Assembly (NCBI GenBank): GCA_011525805.1 | Contig: WYBR01000128.1 | Location: 1-43,923, forward strand | Direction of reading: 5' to 3' | From: Vicinamibacteraceae bacterium | Lineage (GTDB): Bacteria > Planctomycetota > Phycisphaerae > Phycisphaerales > UBA5793 | DNA length: 43,923 bases | Shown: positions 33,604 through 41,823 of the stretch, one piece after another | How positions within the stretch are numbered: the stretch's first letter is position 1 | How the letters are laid out: every line of letters begins with the position of its first letter | Notes under the pieces: generated by a model | Seen by the model: the letters and a program-made list of their open reading frames with translations, nothing else | Told to the model about the DNA's origin: nothing | Databases searched by the model: none | Program-made: the position numbers and the translations under genes

Positions 33604-33939
33604 ATGAGAATGCCGGACGTCGATCGCGCTGTGGTTGAGGAGCGGAAGATCACGCAGTACCTGCTCAACGCCGCGCATCCCGACAACGGGGGCAAGGCGG
33701 GGTTCTTCAACTCCCTCGGATTCACTGTGGCCGGTTGGCCGGTGCTGGCCGAGGCGTTGCAACAGCACGCACGCGACGCCGAAGTGCTGCGGTGCGTAGA
33801 ATCGCAGCACGGGTGCAAGTACGTGCTCGACGGGCCGATTCAGACTCCGCGCGGCATCACGGCGACCATCCGTTCGATCTGGATTGTCGATCTGACGAAG
33901 CAGGTTCCCCGTCTGGTGACAGCGTACCCAAGGGCGTGA
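33604..33939 (+). CDS. DUF6883-like protein
   Basis: 111 residues from ATG 33604. The pattern VDRAVVEERKITQYLLNAAH, PDNGGKAGFFNSLGF, then CKYVLDGPIQTPRG and IWIVDLTKQVPRLVTAYP is that of DUF6883, which I recall as a small stand-alone or toxin-tip domain of unknown function. Gap of 11 bases to the next gene, with which it commonly pairs. RHS debris on both sides suggests it is a left-over toxin-tip cassette. The activity is unknown. Confidence 0.7.
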   Translation: MRMPDVDRAVVEERKITQYLLNAAHPDNGGKAGFFNSLGFTVAGWPVLAEALQQHARDAEVLRCVESQHGCKYVLDGPIQTPRGITATIRSIWIVDLTKQVPRLVTAYPRA

Positions 33940-33950
33940 CTGGAGCAGCC

Positions 33951-34178
33951 ATGATCAAGGAACACGATCGAGTCGTGCTGACGACGGCGGTGCCGGGCGA
34001 AGGGCTGACGACGGGCGACGTCGGCACGGTCGTGCATGTCTATGGCGACGGCCATGCCTACGAGGTCGAGTTCATCACACTCGACGGGCAGACGGCGGCG
34101 GTGGTGACGCTCGAGGCATCGCAGGTCCGCTGCGTCGCCCCGCGCGAGATCACTCACGCTCGGCTGATGGCCGGGTGA
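33951..34178 (+). CDS. DUF4926-like small protein, likely partner of DUF6883
   Basis: 75 residues; TGGAGC six bases before the ATG. KEHDRVVLTTAVPGEGLTTG then DVGTVVHVYGDGHAYEVEF matches DUF4926, a small beta-barrel-like family (KOW/SH3-like pattern, DxVxL...GDxGTVVxVY). It is adjacent to DUF6883, which in my recollection is a frequent pairing resembling a toxin and immunity or a toxin-antitoxin arrangement. That role is not proven. Confidence 0.75.
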   Translation: MIKEHDRVVLTTAVPGEGLTTGDVGTVVHVYGDGHAYEVEFITLDGQTAAVVTLEASQVRCVAPREITHARLMAG

Positions 34179-34189
34179 GTCGGGGATTC

Positions 34190-34280
34190 TCAAGGAGACA
34201 CCGCTTACGGCGAGCCGGAGGTCTTCTCCTTCGGCGACTCCCCCTGGCCCGCAACCGCGTTGGTCAATCCAGCAAAGCCG
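34190..34280 (+). pseudogene. Possible RHS fragment, plus strand
   Basis: After the DUF4926 stop, the frame from 34190 gives DTAYGEPEVFSFGDSPWPAT. The AYGEPxV pattern is the start of an RHS core region (YDAYGExTV...). It is very short and weak. Confidence 0.35.
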
Positions 34281-34281
34281 C

Positions 34282-34308
34282 CGGGCCCCGCTCAGAGCAG
34301 CGGGCCCG
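34282..34308. repeat. REP-like palindrome, CGGGCCC arms
   Basis: CGGGCCC (34282-34288) and GGGCCCG (34302-34308) flank CGCTCAGAGCAG. The core GCTCAGAGC is shared with the palindromes at 28739 and 28852. Confidence 0.55.
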
Positions 34309-34321
34309 ACCTACCAGGCTG

Positions 34322-34933
34322 CTATTGCCAGTCTTTGAGGACAAAATCTGCGCCAATTCTCCGGGCCAGATCGACACCCACCCTCTCGACCAGGCGTCTT
34401 GCGCCACTCCGTGTTCCGCTGAGCATGATGGGATTAATGAGATCTACATTCCGTCGGCACTCTCCCCGCAGGCAGAATTTCGTGCCCCAGTTGCCTCTCA
34501 AGTAGACGGGCGTAGCCGCGAGTATGAGCGGGCGAGCCAGTCTGCACCACCAGATCGTGATGCCCCCTGCTGTCTGAAAGCGCACTGATACAGTCTCCTC
34601 ATCAGGAGTGTTGACTATCACCCTCAGGACCACTGCTCTACCGATTATCTGCCTTATGCCCCACCGCAATAGCATCACGCCCACCAGAAGGAACACAATC
34701 GCAACGAGTAAACCAACAACGCGGGAGTCATTCTCTTCCGAAAAAACACTCTGAACGGCAAGGAAAGCACCGGTGCCGATCATCGCCGCGCAGACGGTAG
34801 ATGCAAGCGTAGTTACTATCGCGAATACGAGCCGCACAGCGAGCGGCACATGCCATTCTATCGTTACGGCATCATCGTCGCACAGTACGCCGATCGCTAG
34901 GTGATTCCAATCACTTTCGAGTTGCGAAATCAT
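34322..34933 (-). CDS. Hypothetical membrane protein
   Basis: 203 residues with three hydrophobic segments: LVFAIVTTLASTVCAAMIG followed by AFLAVQSV, then VVGLLVAIVFLLVGVMLLRW, and a short IWWCRLARPLILAATPVYL. The rest is polar with a basic C-terminal half (LVERVGVDLARRIGADF). No family recognised. Upstream on the same strand is RHS debris with a dockerin-like segment, so an immunity gene or orphan cassette partner is possible. It is visibly AT-richer than its neighbours, which fits an accessory gene. Confidence 0.5.
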   Translation of the reverse strand: MISQLESDWNHLAIGVLCDDDAVTIEWHVPLAVRLVFAIVTTLASTVCAAMIGTGAFLAVQSVFSEENDSRVVGLLVAIVFLLVGVMLLRWGIRQIIGRAVVLRVIVNTPDEETVSVRFQTAGGITIWWCRLARPLILAATPVYLRGNWGTKFCLRGECRRNVDLINPIMLSGTRSGARRLVERVGVDLARRIGADFVLKDWQ

Positions 34934-34996
34934 ATACGTTCTTGTTGTCTCAGAAGCATGATGGCAATCGTTGTTGGGGGCAACAGGTATTGGAAT

Positions 34997-35281
34997 TCAG
35001 CGCCGGCGAATAGGAGCCGGCGAGGAAAACGGAACGGGTACGTTTGGCGGGCTGCTCACGTCGGTCGCGTCGCAGTCACCGTCGGAGTCGGCGGCTGGGA
35101 TGCCGAAGAGGACGGCAACCCCAATCCCAGAGAACCGGGACCGGGAACCTCTGCCGCAGGCGGCGTGCTTAACCCAATCGACCGTGACACAGGCGGGGGA
35201 GAGGGCGGCACAGGCCGATGAGAAGTTGGACGTTGGTCCGGTCATGTCGGCGCCAGAGGACGATAGGCTGATCTTGCTCAC
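34997..35281 (-). pseudogene. RHS-type fragment with Asp/Gly-rich dockerin-like segment
   Basis: An open frame of 94 codons on the minus strand includes FGIPAADSDGDCDATDVSSP. The pattern YGIPxAxDxDGDxDATD is one I recall from RHS proteins of planctomycetes, where calcium-loop repeats precede the core. The frame begins and ends without partners. No gene is supported in 34934-35376 otherwise. Confidence 0.4.
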
Positions 35282-35376
35282 GAGGGCTCGGCAATCGATG
35301 GCCGAAATCGATGTCCAACACCGCGGAGGCCGTCACGAGGCGGCACACGTTCGACCCTCGACTTCAGAGTCTGCCC

Positions 35377-36285
35377 CTACAGCGCATTGCCGAAGTAGGG
35401 TTTGAGTTTGCGGAAGACGCGGTAGCCGAACGCGAGCGTGAGCACTGAGATCACCGCCAGCAGCGCCCAGGCCCAGGGGTAGCGGATCTCGCCGAAATAG
35501 CAGGCGTCGCGGAAGGGCCGCACGAGCACGCTGACCGGGTTGAACGTGAGCAGGCCGTCGATGATGCGCTGCACGTTCGGATTGCCGTGATGGAGCGTGT
35601 TCTCAGTGTAGAGGATCGGCGTGGCGTAGAAGAGGATCATGAAGAGGACCTGGAGCACATCGCGCAGGTCGCGGAGGTAGACGCCGATCGCCGAGACCGC
35701 CATCACCACCCCGCCCAGCAGCATCACCTCGAAGAGCAGCAGCAGCGGCCAGAGCGTCCACGTCCAGGGCACGGCCCCGAAGCGGATCAGGCTGTAGAAG
35801 AAGACGAACGCCGTCCCGACCACCTGCGGCAGCAGGCACGCCAGCACCGTCTTGAGCGGGAGCACCTCGAGCGGAAAGACGACCTGCTTGACAAGGTTTG
35901 CCTTGTTCCGCACCACCGAGCAGCCGCTGAGCACACCATGCGAGAAGGCCATCCACGGCAGGTAGGCGCTCATCATCTGCACGGTAAAATCAAAGCCGTG
36001 GATGTTCTCCTCCGACTGGCCGCGGAAGATGATCGAGAACACCGCGGCGTAGACGGCCATCATGAGCAGCGGATGGAGCACCGACCACGTCACGCCGAGC
36101 ATCGAGCCGGCGAAGGGATCGGCCAGTTCGCGCCAGGTCATCTCGACGAGCAGTTGCCGGTAGCGCACCACGTCGCGCCACAGGTCGCGCAGCACGTGGG
36201 CGGTGGCGAGCGGCTGCCGCGCGAGCGTGCGCCACAGCGCCGCGGGCGGGGGCGCGGGCGTCGAATTGTCTCGAGTGGTTTCCAT
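35377..36285 (-). CDS. ABC-2 type polysaccharide/lipid exporter permease
   Basis: 302 residues with six membrane helices. It begins METTRDN... and has LLVEMTWRELADPFAGSMLG, YRQLLVEM-type entry helices, VFPLEVLPLKTVLACLLPQV and GVVMAVSAIGVYLRDLRDVL followed by FATPILYTENTLHH-like helix pairs, ending with FGYRVFRKLKPYF. This is the Wzm/TagG/KpsM pattern of exporters for O-antigen, teichoic acid or capsule. The partner ATPase (Wzt/TagH) normally lies next to it, but here the next sequence is RHS debris and the preceding gene is a secreted enzyme. It is third in a unit after the two secreted proteins. Confidence 0.85.
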   Translation of the reverse strand: METTRDNSTPAPPPAALWRTLARQPLATAHVLRDLWRDVVRYRQLLVEMTWRELADPFAGSMLGVTWSVLHPLLMMAVYAAVFSIIFRGQSEENIHGFDFTVQMMSAYLPWMAFSHGVLSGCSVVRNKANLVKQVVFPLEVLPLKTVLACLLPQVVGTAFVFFYSLIRFGAVPWTWTLWPLLLLFEVMLLGGVVMAVSAIGVYLRDLRDVLQVLFMILFYATPILYTENTLHHGNPNVQRIIDGLLTFNPVSVLVRPFRDACYFGEIRYPWAWALLAVISVLTLAFGYRVFRKLKPYFGNAL

Positions 36286-36343
36286 GATCGGGGAACGCGG
36301 AGGGGTTCCTTTCCCACCCCGCAGCGGGGCCGGACCGCGTCCA

Positions 36344-37678
36344 TCAGCGCTGCGGCCCTTCTCCGGCGTCGGCGAGCGCGGGGCGGTAGAACATCGCGCG
36401 GAAGCGCCCGAGGTCGCGCGAGGCGGAGAGGAACTCGACTTCGTCGTAGAGGGCCGATTCGAGCGTCGGCGGAATCGTATCGCGCAGCAGCAGCACCGCC
36501 GAAGTCGTCCGCCCGCGGTCGCGCCACAGTTGCAGCGCCTCGCGGAAGGAGCGGAACTGCGTCGCCACGTCCTGCGGCGCGATCTTCTCAACCAGCACGG
36601 TGAACGCGCGATCCTCCCGGCCCGCGTAGGCTCCCTGAAGGCTCAGCGCCAGCGTCGCGGCGTCGAGGCGGTCACGGGCGGCCAGGCCGAAGTGCGGGTC
36701 GAAGTATTCCCACGAGCCGTTGCGGGGATTGAAGATCTCGACGGCGACGTGCGAGGGATACACCGGATCATCGCCGATCCACCGGCAGTAGCGCCACTCC
36801 AGCGCCGCCGCCGCCGCCATCACTTCCGCAAGCAGCGCCGCCGGCCCGCACTCGACGTCGATCGGCCGATCGGTGTGGAACAGGAGATCGCAATAGAGGC
36901 CCAGCGCGACGGCGCTCTCGATCGCCCGGCCCTGCTTCTCGGGCATGTCGCGATTGTCGCCGGTCGTGTTGGCCGCGATGAAGGAGACGATCTGCCGCGC
37001 GTGGTGCGCGGGATCGTCATCGAGCACGAGCAGGCGCAGCGCCCGGCCGCCGGTCCGCAAGCCGTACTCGCCCGGCGCGTCGAAGACGATGGTCGACCCG
37101 TCGAGGCGCGGCAGGGCGGGATTGACCTCCGGCCGCCGCGGGCCGAAGCGCGGCACAAACGGCTCAAAGCCCTCGCCTCTGGGCCACCACATCTTCTCAC
37201 CCCTTCGCAAGACCATCACCGAGCCGGGGCTGTCAAAGTGAATCCGCTTGCCCGCGTCATCGACGCCGCGCACCAGCGTGTAGGCCCGCCCATTGGTGCG
37301 CGGATCGCTGTTGTCGGAGGTGGAGAAGATGATCGAGTCGTTCCAGTGCGAGTAGCGCCCGCGTCCGAGTTTTTCGATGTCGGCGTGCCGGGCGTGCGCC
37401 GGGCCGAGGGGGAGGTCGTTTTCGAGGAGGATCCAGGTGGAGCGGCGGGGATGGGCGCTTTCATCGCCCTGCGCCGCGTCGAGCGTGAGGCGTGCGGTCC
37501 AGGCCAGTCCCTTGCGAGGCTGGACCGCGGCAGCGGCGAGTTCGACGCGGTCGGGCAACGCCGACGAGGGCGGCGCATGGATGCGGCCCGCGTCTGCCGG
37601 GGCCGACGAGAGCACGAGAGCACAGGCCAGCACGGCGCCGGCCGGCCCAAAGCCGCGCTGAGCGACAGGACGCCTCAT
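36344..37678 (-). CDS. Secreted transglutaminase-like protein with one SDNSDPRTNGR domain
   Basis: 444 residues; ATG 37678 overlaps the stop of the upstream gene (ATGA). Signal peptide to ~30 (GAVLACALVLSSAPADA). Residues ~40-135 are the unnamed domain (LENDLPLGPAHARHADIEKL, GRGRYSHWNDSIIFSTSD, NSDPRTNGRAYTLV). A beta-rich part follows, then a transglutaminase-like core with C277 (IDVECGPAALLA), H310 (YPSHVAVEIF) and D327 (WEYFDPHFG). It seems catalytic, exported, and sibling to the next protein upstream. Confidence 0.8.
   Translation of the reverse strand: MRRPVAQRGFGPAGAVLACALVLSSAPADAGRIHAPPSSALPDRVELAAAAVQPRKGLAWTARLTLDAAQGDESAHPRRSTWILLENDLPLGPAHARHADIEKLGRGRYSHWNDSIIFSTSDNSDPRTNGRAYTLVRGVDDAGKRIHFDSPGSVMVLRRGEKMWWPRGEGFEPFVPRFGPRRPEVNPALPRLDGSTIVFDAPGEYGLRTGGRALRLLVLDDDPAHHARQIVSFIAANTTGDNRDMPEKQGRAIESAVALGLYCDLLFHTDRPIDVECGPAALLAEVMAAAAALEWRYCRWIGDDPVYPSHVAVEIFNPRNGSWEYFDPHFGLAARDRLDAATLALSLQGAYAGREDRAFTVLVEKIAPQDVATQFRSFREALQLWRDRGRTTSAVLLLRDTIPPTLESALYDEVEFLSASRDLGRFRAMFYRPALADAGEGPQR
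37274..37561 (-). other. SDNSDPRTNGR domain, copy in the 444-residue protein
   Basis: Residues ~40-135 of the 444-residue secreted protein. Best-preserved copy: STWILLENDLPLGPAHARH, ADIEKLGRGRYSHW, FSTSDNSDPRTNGRAY. Confidence 0.75.
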
Positions 37679-39552
37679 CGGGTTTGATCGTAGACCGCGC
37701 GCAGGTCCACGGTAACTTTCATCATGGACCACGGCGTGGCTTCGACGGTCCTGGGCGTCGGCGCCGCGCGCTCGAACATCAGTTGCACCTCCTCGCGCGC
37801 CAGCCGCAGCCCGCGCACGCGCACGTAGACGTGGAGCGTGTCGTCGGGCCAGAGCATCTCGAAGGGCGGATCGGGGATGATGCGCGGCTCGCCGGAGAAG
37901 AGCGCCGCCTCCTGCTGAGCATTTTCGACGAGGATTCCGTACTGGTAGAAGCCGGAGTAGACGGTGCGCGGCCCTTCGGCGAAGTGGCGCAGGAGGACGG
38001 TGGTCGAGTCGGGAGGGGTGCCCAGCGCTTCGAGTTCCTCGGGCTTAACGGAATACGCATAGTGGGCGAACGCGTCGCCCGCGGGGTGCCCCTCCTGAAT
38101 GTCGCGCCACGAGACGCCGGGCAGGTGGAAGTCGAACCACGGATCGAAGATGCTCCAGCGCCCGTTGCAATAGACCTCGGCGGAGACGTGGCTGCCGACG
38201 CCGCGATTGATGAAGGGCATGAGCCGGGGATTCTGAACCCTGACGAGCCGAGACGAGAATCCGAGCGAATCGAGCATGGCGGTCGCCAGGGCGTTCGTGC
38301 TGCCGCACAGTCCGCGATCAGCGAGAAGCGTTCCCTGAGGCGCAACGGTGTGGCGAACTTCATCGTGCCGATACACTTGGCTTGCGATGTAGGCATACGC
38401 TTCGCGGATCGCCGCTTCGCCGCGAAGTCCATACACCAGACGCCGCGCCAGGTGTTCGACGCTCTTCATGTTCGGAGGCGGGCTTCCCAGCGGCGCCAGC
38501 GCGCCGACTCGGTAGGGCAGCGACATGGTCGGACTGAAATCGGGATCGCGCTCCATGATGGTGGTAGGGTTGACTCCCCCCACTCCGACGCCGACGAGCG
38601 GGCGGCGATGCACCGACGCGCTGTCGAATGTCGGCTCGACATCAACCTCCCAGTAATACAGCAGCGCGGGATCAGGATCAATCACCTCGAAGCGCCAGTA
38701 GCCGCCGGCCATGCCCGGTGAATCATCAAGCACGCGCAGTGTCGCCGGCGGCAGCGAATCATCGACGATGGGTCCGTGGGGCACGCGGGAGTCCACGAAG
38801 GAATGATCAGGCGGCGGCGCCAGCGCGATCTCGTAGCGCCGTCCGTTCTCGCGCGGATCGCTGTTGTCGCTGGTCGAGAAGTGCAAGGCCTTCCGCCAGT
38901 GTGAATACGCGCCAAAGCCGCGCTCCCGGATATGGCTGTGCAACGCGTGAGGCGTCGCCAGTGGACGCCCGTCTTCGAGGAGTATCAGCCGCGACATTCC
39001 GGGCATCGCTGCGTCATCAATCCACGGGTGGAACATCTCGGGCAGCGGAAAGCGCCAACTGTGCCCCGTGTCGAGCACCACCTGGGCAAGGTCAACGCGG
39101 TGCAGCACTGTGAGCGGCGGCGGCTCATCGCCGAAAACGAGCACATACCGTCGTCCATTCGTTCGCGGGTCGCTGCCGTCGCTGCTTGAAAAATACAAGG
39201 TCTCCCCCCAATGGGAGAACGCGCCTCTCCCTTCCGCCCTGATCTTCGCATGAGGCATGCCGCGCGGGCCGAGTTCGACATCGTCCTCGAAAAGCCGGGA
39301 GAGAGATCGTCCGCCGTCGTCGCGTTCATTGGGCCGCACCAGCGGAATGTTTGTCCGGTAAGCCAACCCCTCATCATGCACAATGGCTTCGGCGGCGAGG
39401 GTGATCTCCTCGACCCCGCCCGGTGCGGCTTCGGCCGTCTGCGCGCCCGAGGCGCGAGGAAAACCCGAAAGCATCGCGGCGGCGAAGGCGCACAGCGCCG
39501 GCAGGGCGCGCGGGCCAGTCAATCGGACGTCGCCGGGGAAAGCGCTGTGCAT
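37675..39552 (-). CDS. Secreted transglutaminase-like protein with two SDNSDPRTNGR domains
   Basis: 625 residues; AGGAG eight bases before the ATG. Signal peptide to ~37. Two tandem copies of the unnamed domain at ~47-141 and ~149-246 (SHWGETLYFSSSDGSDPRTN; SHWRKALHFSTSDNSDPREN). A ~110-residue beta domain follows, then a transglutaminase-like core with C416 (ADRGLCGSTNALA), H455 (GVGSHVSAEVY) and D470 (WSIFDPWFDF). A C-terminal beta domain (~510-625) closes it. It and the 444-residue protein look like paralogues that diverged in domain number. Probably first gene of a three-gene unit ending in the ABC permease. Confidence 0.82.
   Translation of the reverse strand: MHSAFPGDVRLTGPRALPALCAFAAAMLSGFPRASGAQTAEAAPGGVEEITLAAEAIVHDEGLAYRTNIPLVRPNERDDGGRSLSRLFEDDVELGPRGMPHAKIRAEGRGAFSHWGETLYFSSSDGSDPRTNGRRYVLVFGDEPPPLTVLHRVDLAQVVLDTGHSWRFPLPEMFHPWIDDAAMPGMSRLILLEDGRPLATPHALHSHIRERGFGAYSHWRKALHFSTSDNSDPRENGRRYEIALAPPPDHSFVDSRVPHGPIVDDSLPPATLRVLDDSPGMAGGYWRFEVIDPDPALLYYWEVDVEPTFDSASVHRRPLVGVGVGGVNPTTIMERDPDFSPTMSLPYRVGALAPLGSPPPNMKSVEHLARRLVYGLRGEAAIREAYAYIASQVYRHDEVRHTVAPQGTLLADRGLCGSTNALATAMLDSLGFSSRLVRVQNPRLMPFINRGVGSHVSAEVYCNGRWSIFDPWFDFHLPGVSWRDIQEGHPAGDAFAHYAYSVKPEELEALGTPPDSTTVLLRHFAEGPRTVYSGFYQYGILVENAQQEAALFSGEPRIIPDPPFEMLWPDDTLHVYVRVRGLRLAREEVQLMFERAAPTPRTVEATPWSMMKVTVDLRAVYDQTR
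38815..39414 (-). other. Two tandem SDNSDPRTNGR domains in the 625-residue protein
   Basis: Copy 1 covers 39130-39414 (ITLAAEAIVHDEGLAYR to DPRTNGRRYVLVFG) and copy 2 covers 38815-39108 (HRVDLAQVVLDTGHSWR to DPRENGRRYEIAL). Each has the order [G/E]xxYRxxxPL, LxEDxxxLGPxxxxH, I, G(R/F)GAxSHW, LxFSxSDxSDPRxNGRRY. Confidence 0.75.
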
Positions 39553-39881
39553 GGCTGATGCTCCTGACGGCTTTCATGCCGCGCCGCAGGGGCCGACGCT
39601 TCGACGCGCCGCATGACGGATGTTACGCCCGACCCGGCGCGGGGGGCGCGCCCCTCACGGCGAAAACGGTGGGTGGCGGATCTCCCGCCCCGTCCGGTGC
39701 CCCAAGACCAGATCCCGACGTCCGTGCCCGGCCAGAGATGCCGCAGTACCTCGGGATGGCGCACGGTGACCGGATGCGCCTTGCCGCGCGGTTCGGAGAG
39801 GTGCCGGGCTGTGAACGTAAAGAGCATGCGTAGTATCACGCAGAGCCGCATCGACTCGGGCATGTGCGCGGAAGGATCTGC
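39553..39881. other. Intergenic region, no supported gene
   Basis: 329 bases between the 625-residue gene's start and the beta-helix gene's stop. It should hold the promoter of the former; none is clear. An open frame on the minus strand here (39519-39863) has no ribosome site and overlaps the next gene, so I do not support it. Confidence 0.4.
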
Positions 39882-41723
39882 CTACGGCAACTGAATAGTG
39901 AGCGGGCCGAAGGGATCAGTTATGATTACCGGCGAAACGAAGCTCGAAGCGACCACCACATCCACACTGCCGCCCTGCCCGCCGGACAGCCCCACGGTGA
40001 ACTTCAGTATTCCGCTCGCATCCGTTCGAATCACGGCGGTCGCGGTGTTCGCGGGCGCACTTGCGGGATCGAGCAGCGACCCCTGCAATACGGACTTGAT
40101 TATGAACATGCTGCCATTCTCGGCCACCTTGCCCTGGGCAGCGAGTCTTATCTGGACGGGGACTTGTGCGGCAACGGCAGCGGTACCCGCCGGGTCGGTA
40201 CCCCATGAGGAACGGAATCGGTGCAGAACGCCTCGCAATTCAAGATCATTGCCGACTTGAACGGGATCATCCCACACGACAAAAAGGCTGTTGTTCGCGT
40301 ACATCTCTCCCGGCACGTCGAGGTGGCTCGGCAGCGTCAGATTCTCGTGATTGAAAAAGTGGAAATTTGAGACGTGGCCGAGGACGATCGAGAGTGCGCC
40401 TTGATCTCGCGATCCCTTTAACTCAATGATGCAGTCACGGGTACTGTCTTTGCACCAAAGGTCGGGCTGGCTCGGAACGAAGCCGTTCATGATTTTAGCG
40501 TTGGATACTCGAATCTTATTGCTGCTGTCGTCGATTCGTAGGGCCTGCGTACACGCTTCCAAATTGAGGTTCACGAAGAGTATCTCGCTGGTGTGTCTTG
40601 ATGCCGTTTCGTTGATCGCGGACTGGAGCCAGATCGCCTTACTAAAGTCCTCCCCCGACTCATCGCGATCAAGTACGCGCATATTGACATTTGAGACAAC
40701 CGAATCCGAGACCCCCCGCAGAATGATGCCGTTGAGCGGTGCGCTGGTAGTTCCTCCGAGTATCACGATATCAGATATCGAAAGGGCCACCGGTATTTCC
40801 CAGGCGCTGCCGTTCCAAAGGGCTTCGGCCAAGATTCCTTCATTGCACTGCCGAAGCGCAATGTTTGCAAAAGTGCAATGCACGCACGGCCCAACTATGT
40901 GTATGCCGCGAGATGCGACGAGCGCCGTCAGGCCAGACACGACAATGCGGCTGGCCGAATTGATTATGAGGCATTCGCGCGCGACTTGCGCGCTCTCATC
41001 AAACATGTCGTTGAAGATGATGTTCGAGAGCAGCGAGTGCGCGGCGGATTGAAAAGCGGTCGTGCTGGAAACGGAGAATCCATCGCCTTGAGTATTGTTG
41101 AAATGCAGGTTGGAGTAGGAGGCGAACTTGGAGTCGATGACGCGAAGCGCCAGATCATTACACGTCGTGAACACAATGTTGTCGACGGTCACATGGCTGC
41201 TGGTCGCGCCATGATCGCTTTGCCGTTCGTCGCCTCCAAGGTCAAGTCCGCGGGACTTGCTTGAGTGAATCCGAAGATGATCGATCTGAGCATAGCGCAG
41301 ATTCCAGAGCGAAAGGAGCGCGTAGCCCTCTGTCGGCGGTGTCGCAGCCGAGTTTCTACTGCCGTCAAATTGGAGAAATCTGACGCTTGCGTTGGTGATG
41401 GAGATCTCTGATCCCACTTCCGAGCCGACATGGAGGATCGGTCCGACACCCGGCGCCTGGCCGCCGGTTCGCAGTTTCAGGATGGACGAACCGGCGCTGT
41501 CGCCGAAGATGCTGAACGACTGGCCGCTTTCGCAGAGGGCCTCCAAGGCATCGACAAGGTACGTGCCGGAAGGCACGTACAGGGCTGTGTTCGGGGCAAT
41601 GACGGGGAGACTTGTGGACCTGCCGTTGATTGCAGCATCGATCGCGGCCACAAACGCGGCGGTATCGTCCGTCTGGCCGTCCCCGGTGGCTCCGAAACTC
41701 TTGACGTTGAGCGGTTCCGACAT
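39882..41723 (-). CDS. Right-handed beta-helix (pectate lyase superfamily) protein
   Basis: 613 residues; GGAG seven bases before the ATG. The N-terminus LNVKSFGATGDGQTDDTAAF is the hallmark of the Pectate_lyase_3/GH28-type fold, followed by many short beta-helix turns (VSGLTALVASRGIHIVGPCV and similar). The C-terminal ~110 residues (from VLHRFRSSWGTDPAG) form a separate beta domain. There is no signal peptide, as in phage tail spike or tail-associated proteins, although a cytosolic or non-classical export route is possible. It is visibly less GC-rich than its neighbours, and a consensus-like promoter precedes it; both suggest recent acquisition. Enzyme activity cannot be read. Confidence 0.7.
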   Translation of the reverse strand: MSEPLNVKSFGATGDGQTDDTAAFVAAIDAAINGRSTSLPVIAPNTALYVPSGTYLVDALEALCESGQSFSIFGDSAGSSILKLRTGGQAPGVGPILHVGSEVGSEISITNASVRFLQFDGSRNSAATPPTEGYALLSLWNLRYAQIDHLRIHSSKSRGLDLGGDERQSDHGATSSHVTVDNIVFTTCNDLALRVIDSKFASYSNLHFNNTQGDGFSVSSTTAFQSAAHSLLSNIIFNDMFDESAQVARECLIINSASRIVVSGLTALVASRGIHIVGPCVHCTFANIALRQCNEGILAEALWNGSAWEIPVALSISDIVILGGTTSAPLNGIILRGVSDSVVSNVNMRVLDRDESGEDFSKAIWLQSAINETASRHTSEILFVNLNLEACTQALRIDDSSNKIRVSNAKIMNGFVPSQPDLWCKDSTRDCIIELKGSRDQGALSIVLGHVSNFHFFNHENLTLPSHLDVPGEMYANNSLFVVWDDPVQVGNDLELRGVLHRFRSSWGTDPAGTAAVAAQVPVQIRLAAQGKVAENGSMFIIKSVLQGSLLDPASAPANTATAVIRTDASGILKFTVGLSGGQGGSVDVVVASSFVSPVIITDPFGPLTIQLP

Positions 41724-41768
41724 GTCGTCACTCCGATCGCCTGCTGGAAGCGCTTGCCACCGTGGAGT

Positions 41769-41797
41769 GGTATAGGTAAGTTGGATCGCCGAGTCAA
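41769..41797 (-). promoter_or_regulatory. Sigma-70-like promoter for the beta-helix gene
   Basis: On the minus strand TTGACT (41797-41792), a 17-base spacer and TATACC (41774-41769) form a near-consensus promoter. The start would fall near 41762, giving a leader of ~40 bases to the ATG at 41723. Confidence 0.65.
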
Positions 41798-41823
41798 GCG
41801 CCCATCACCAAGGTGGGGTTGCC

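Noticed and set aside
39519-39863. 114-codon minus-strand ORF before the 625-residue gene
   Set aside because: Overlaps that gene's start and lacks a ribosome site; no family recognised.
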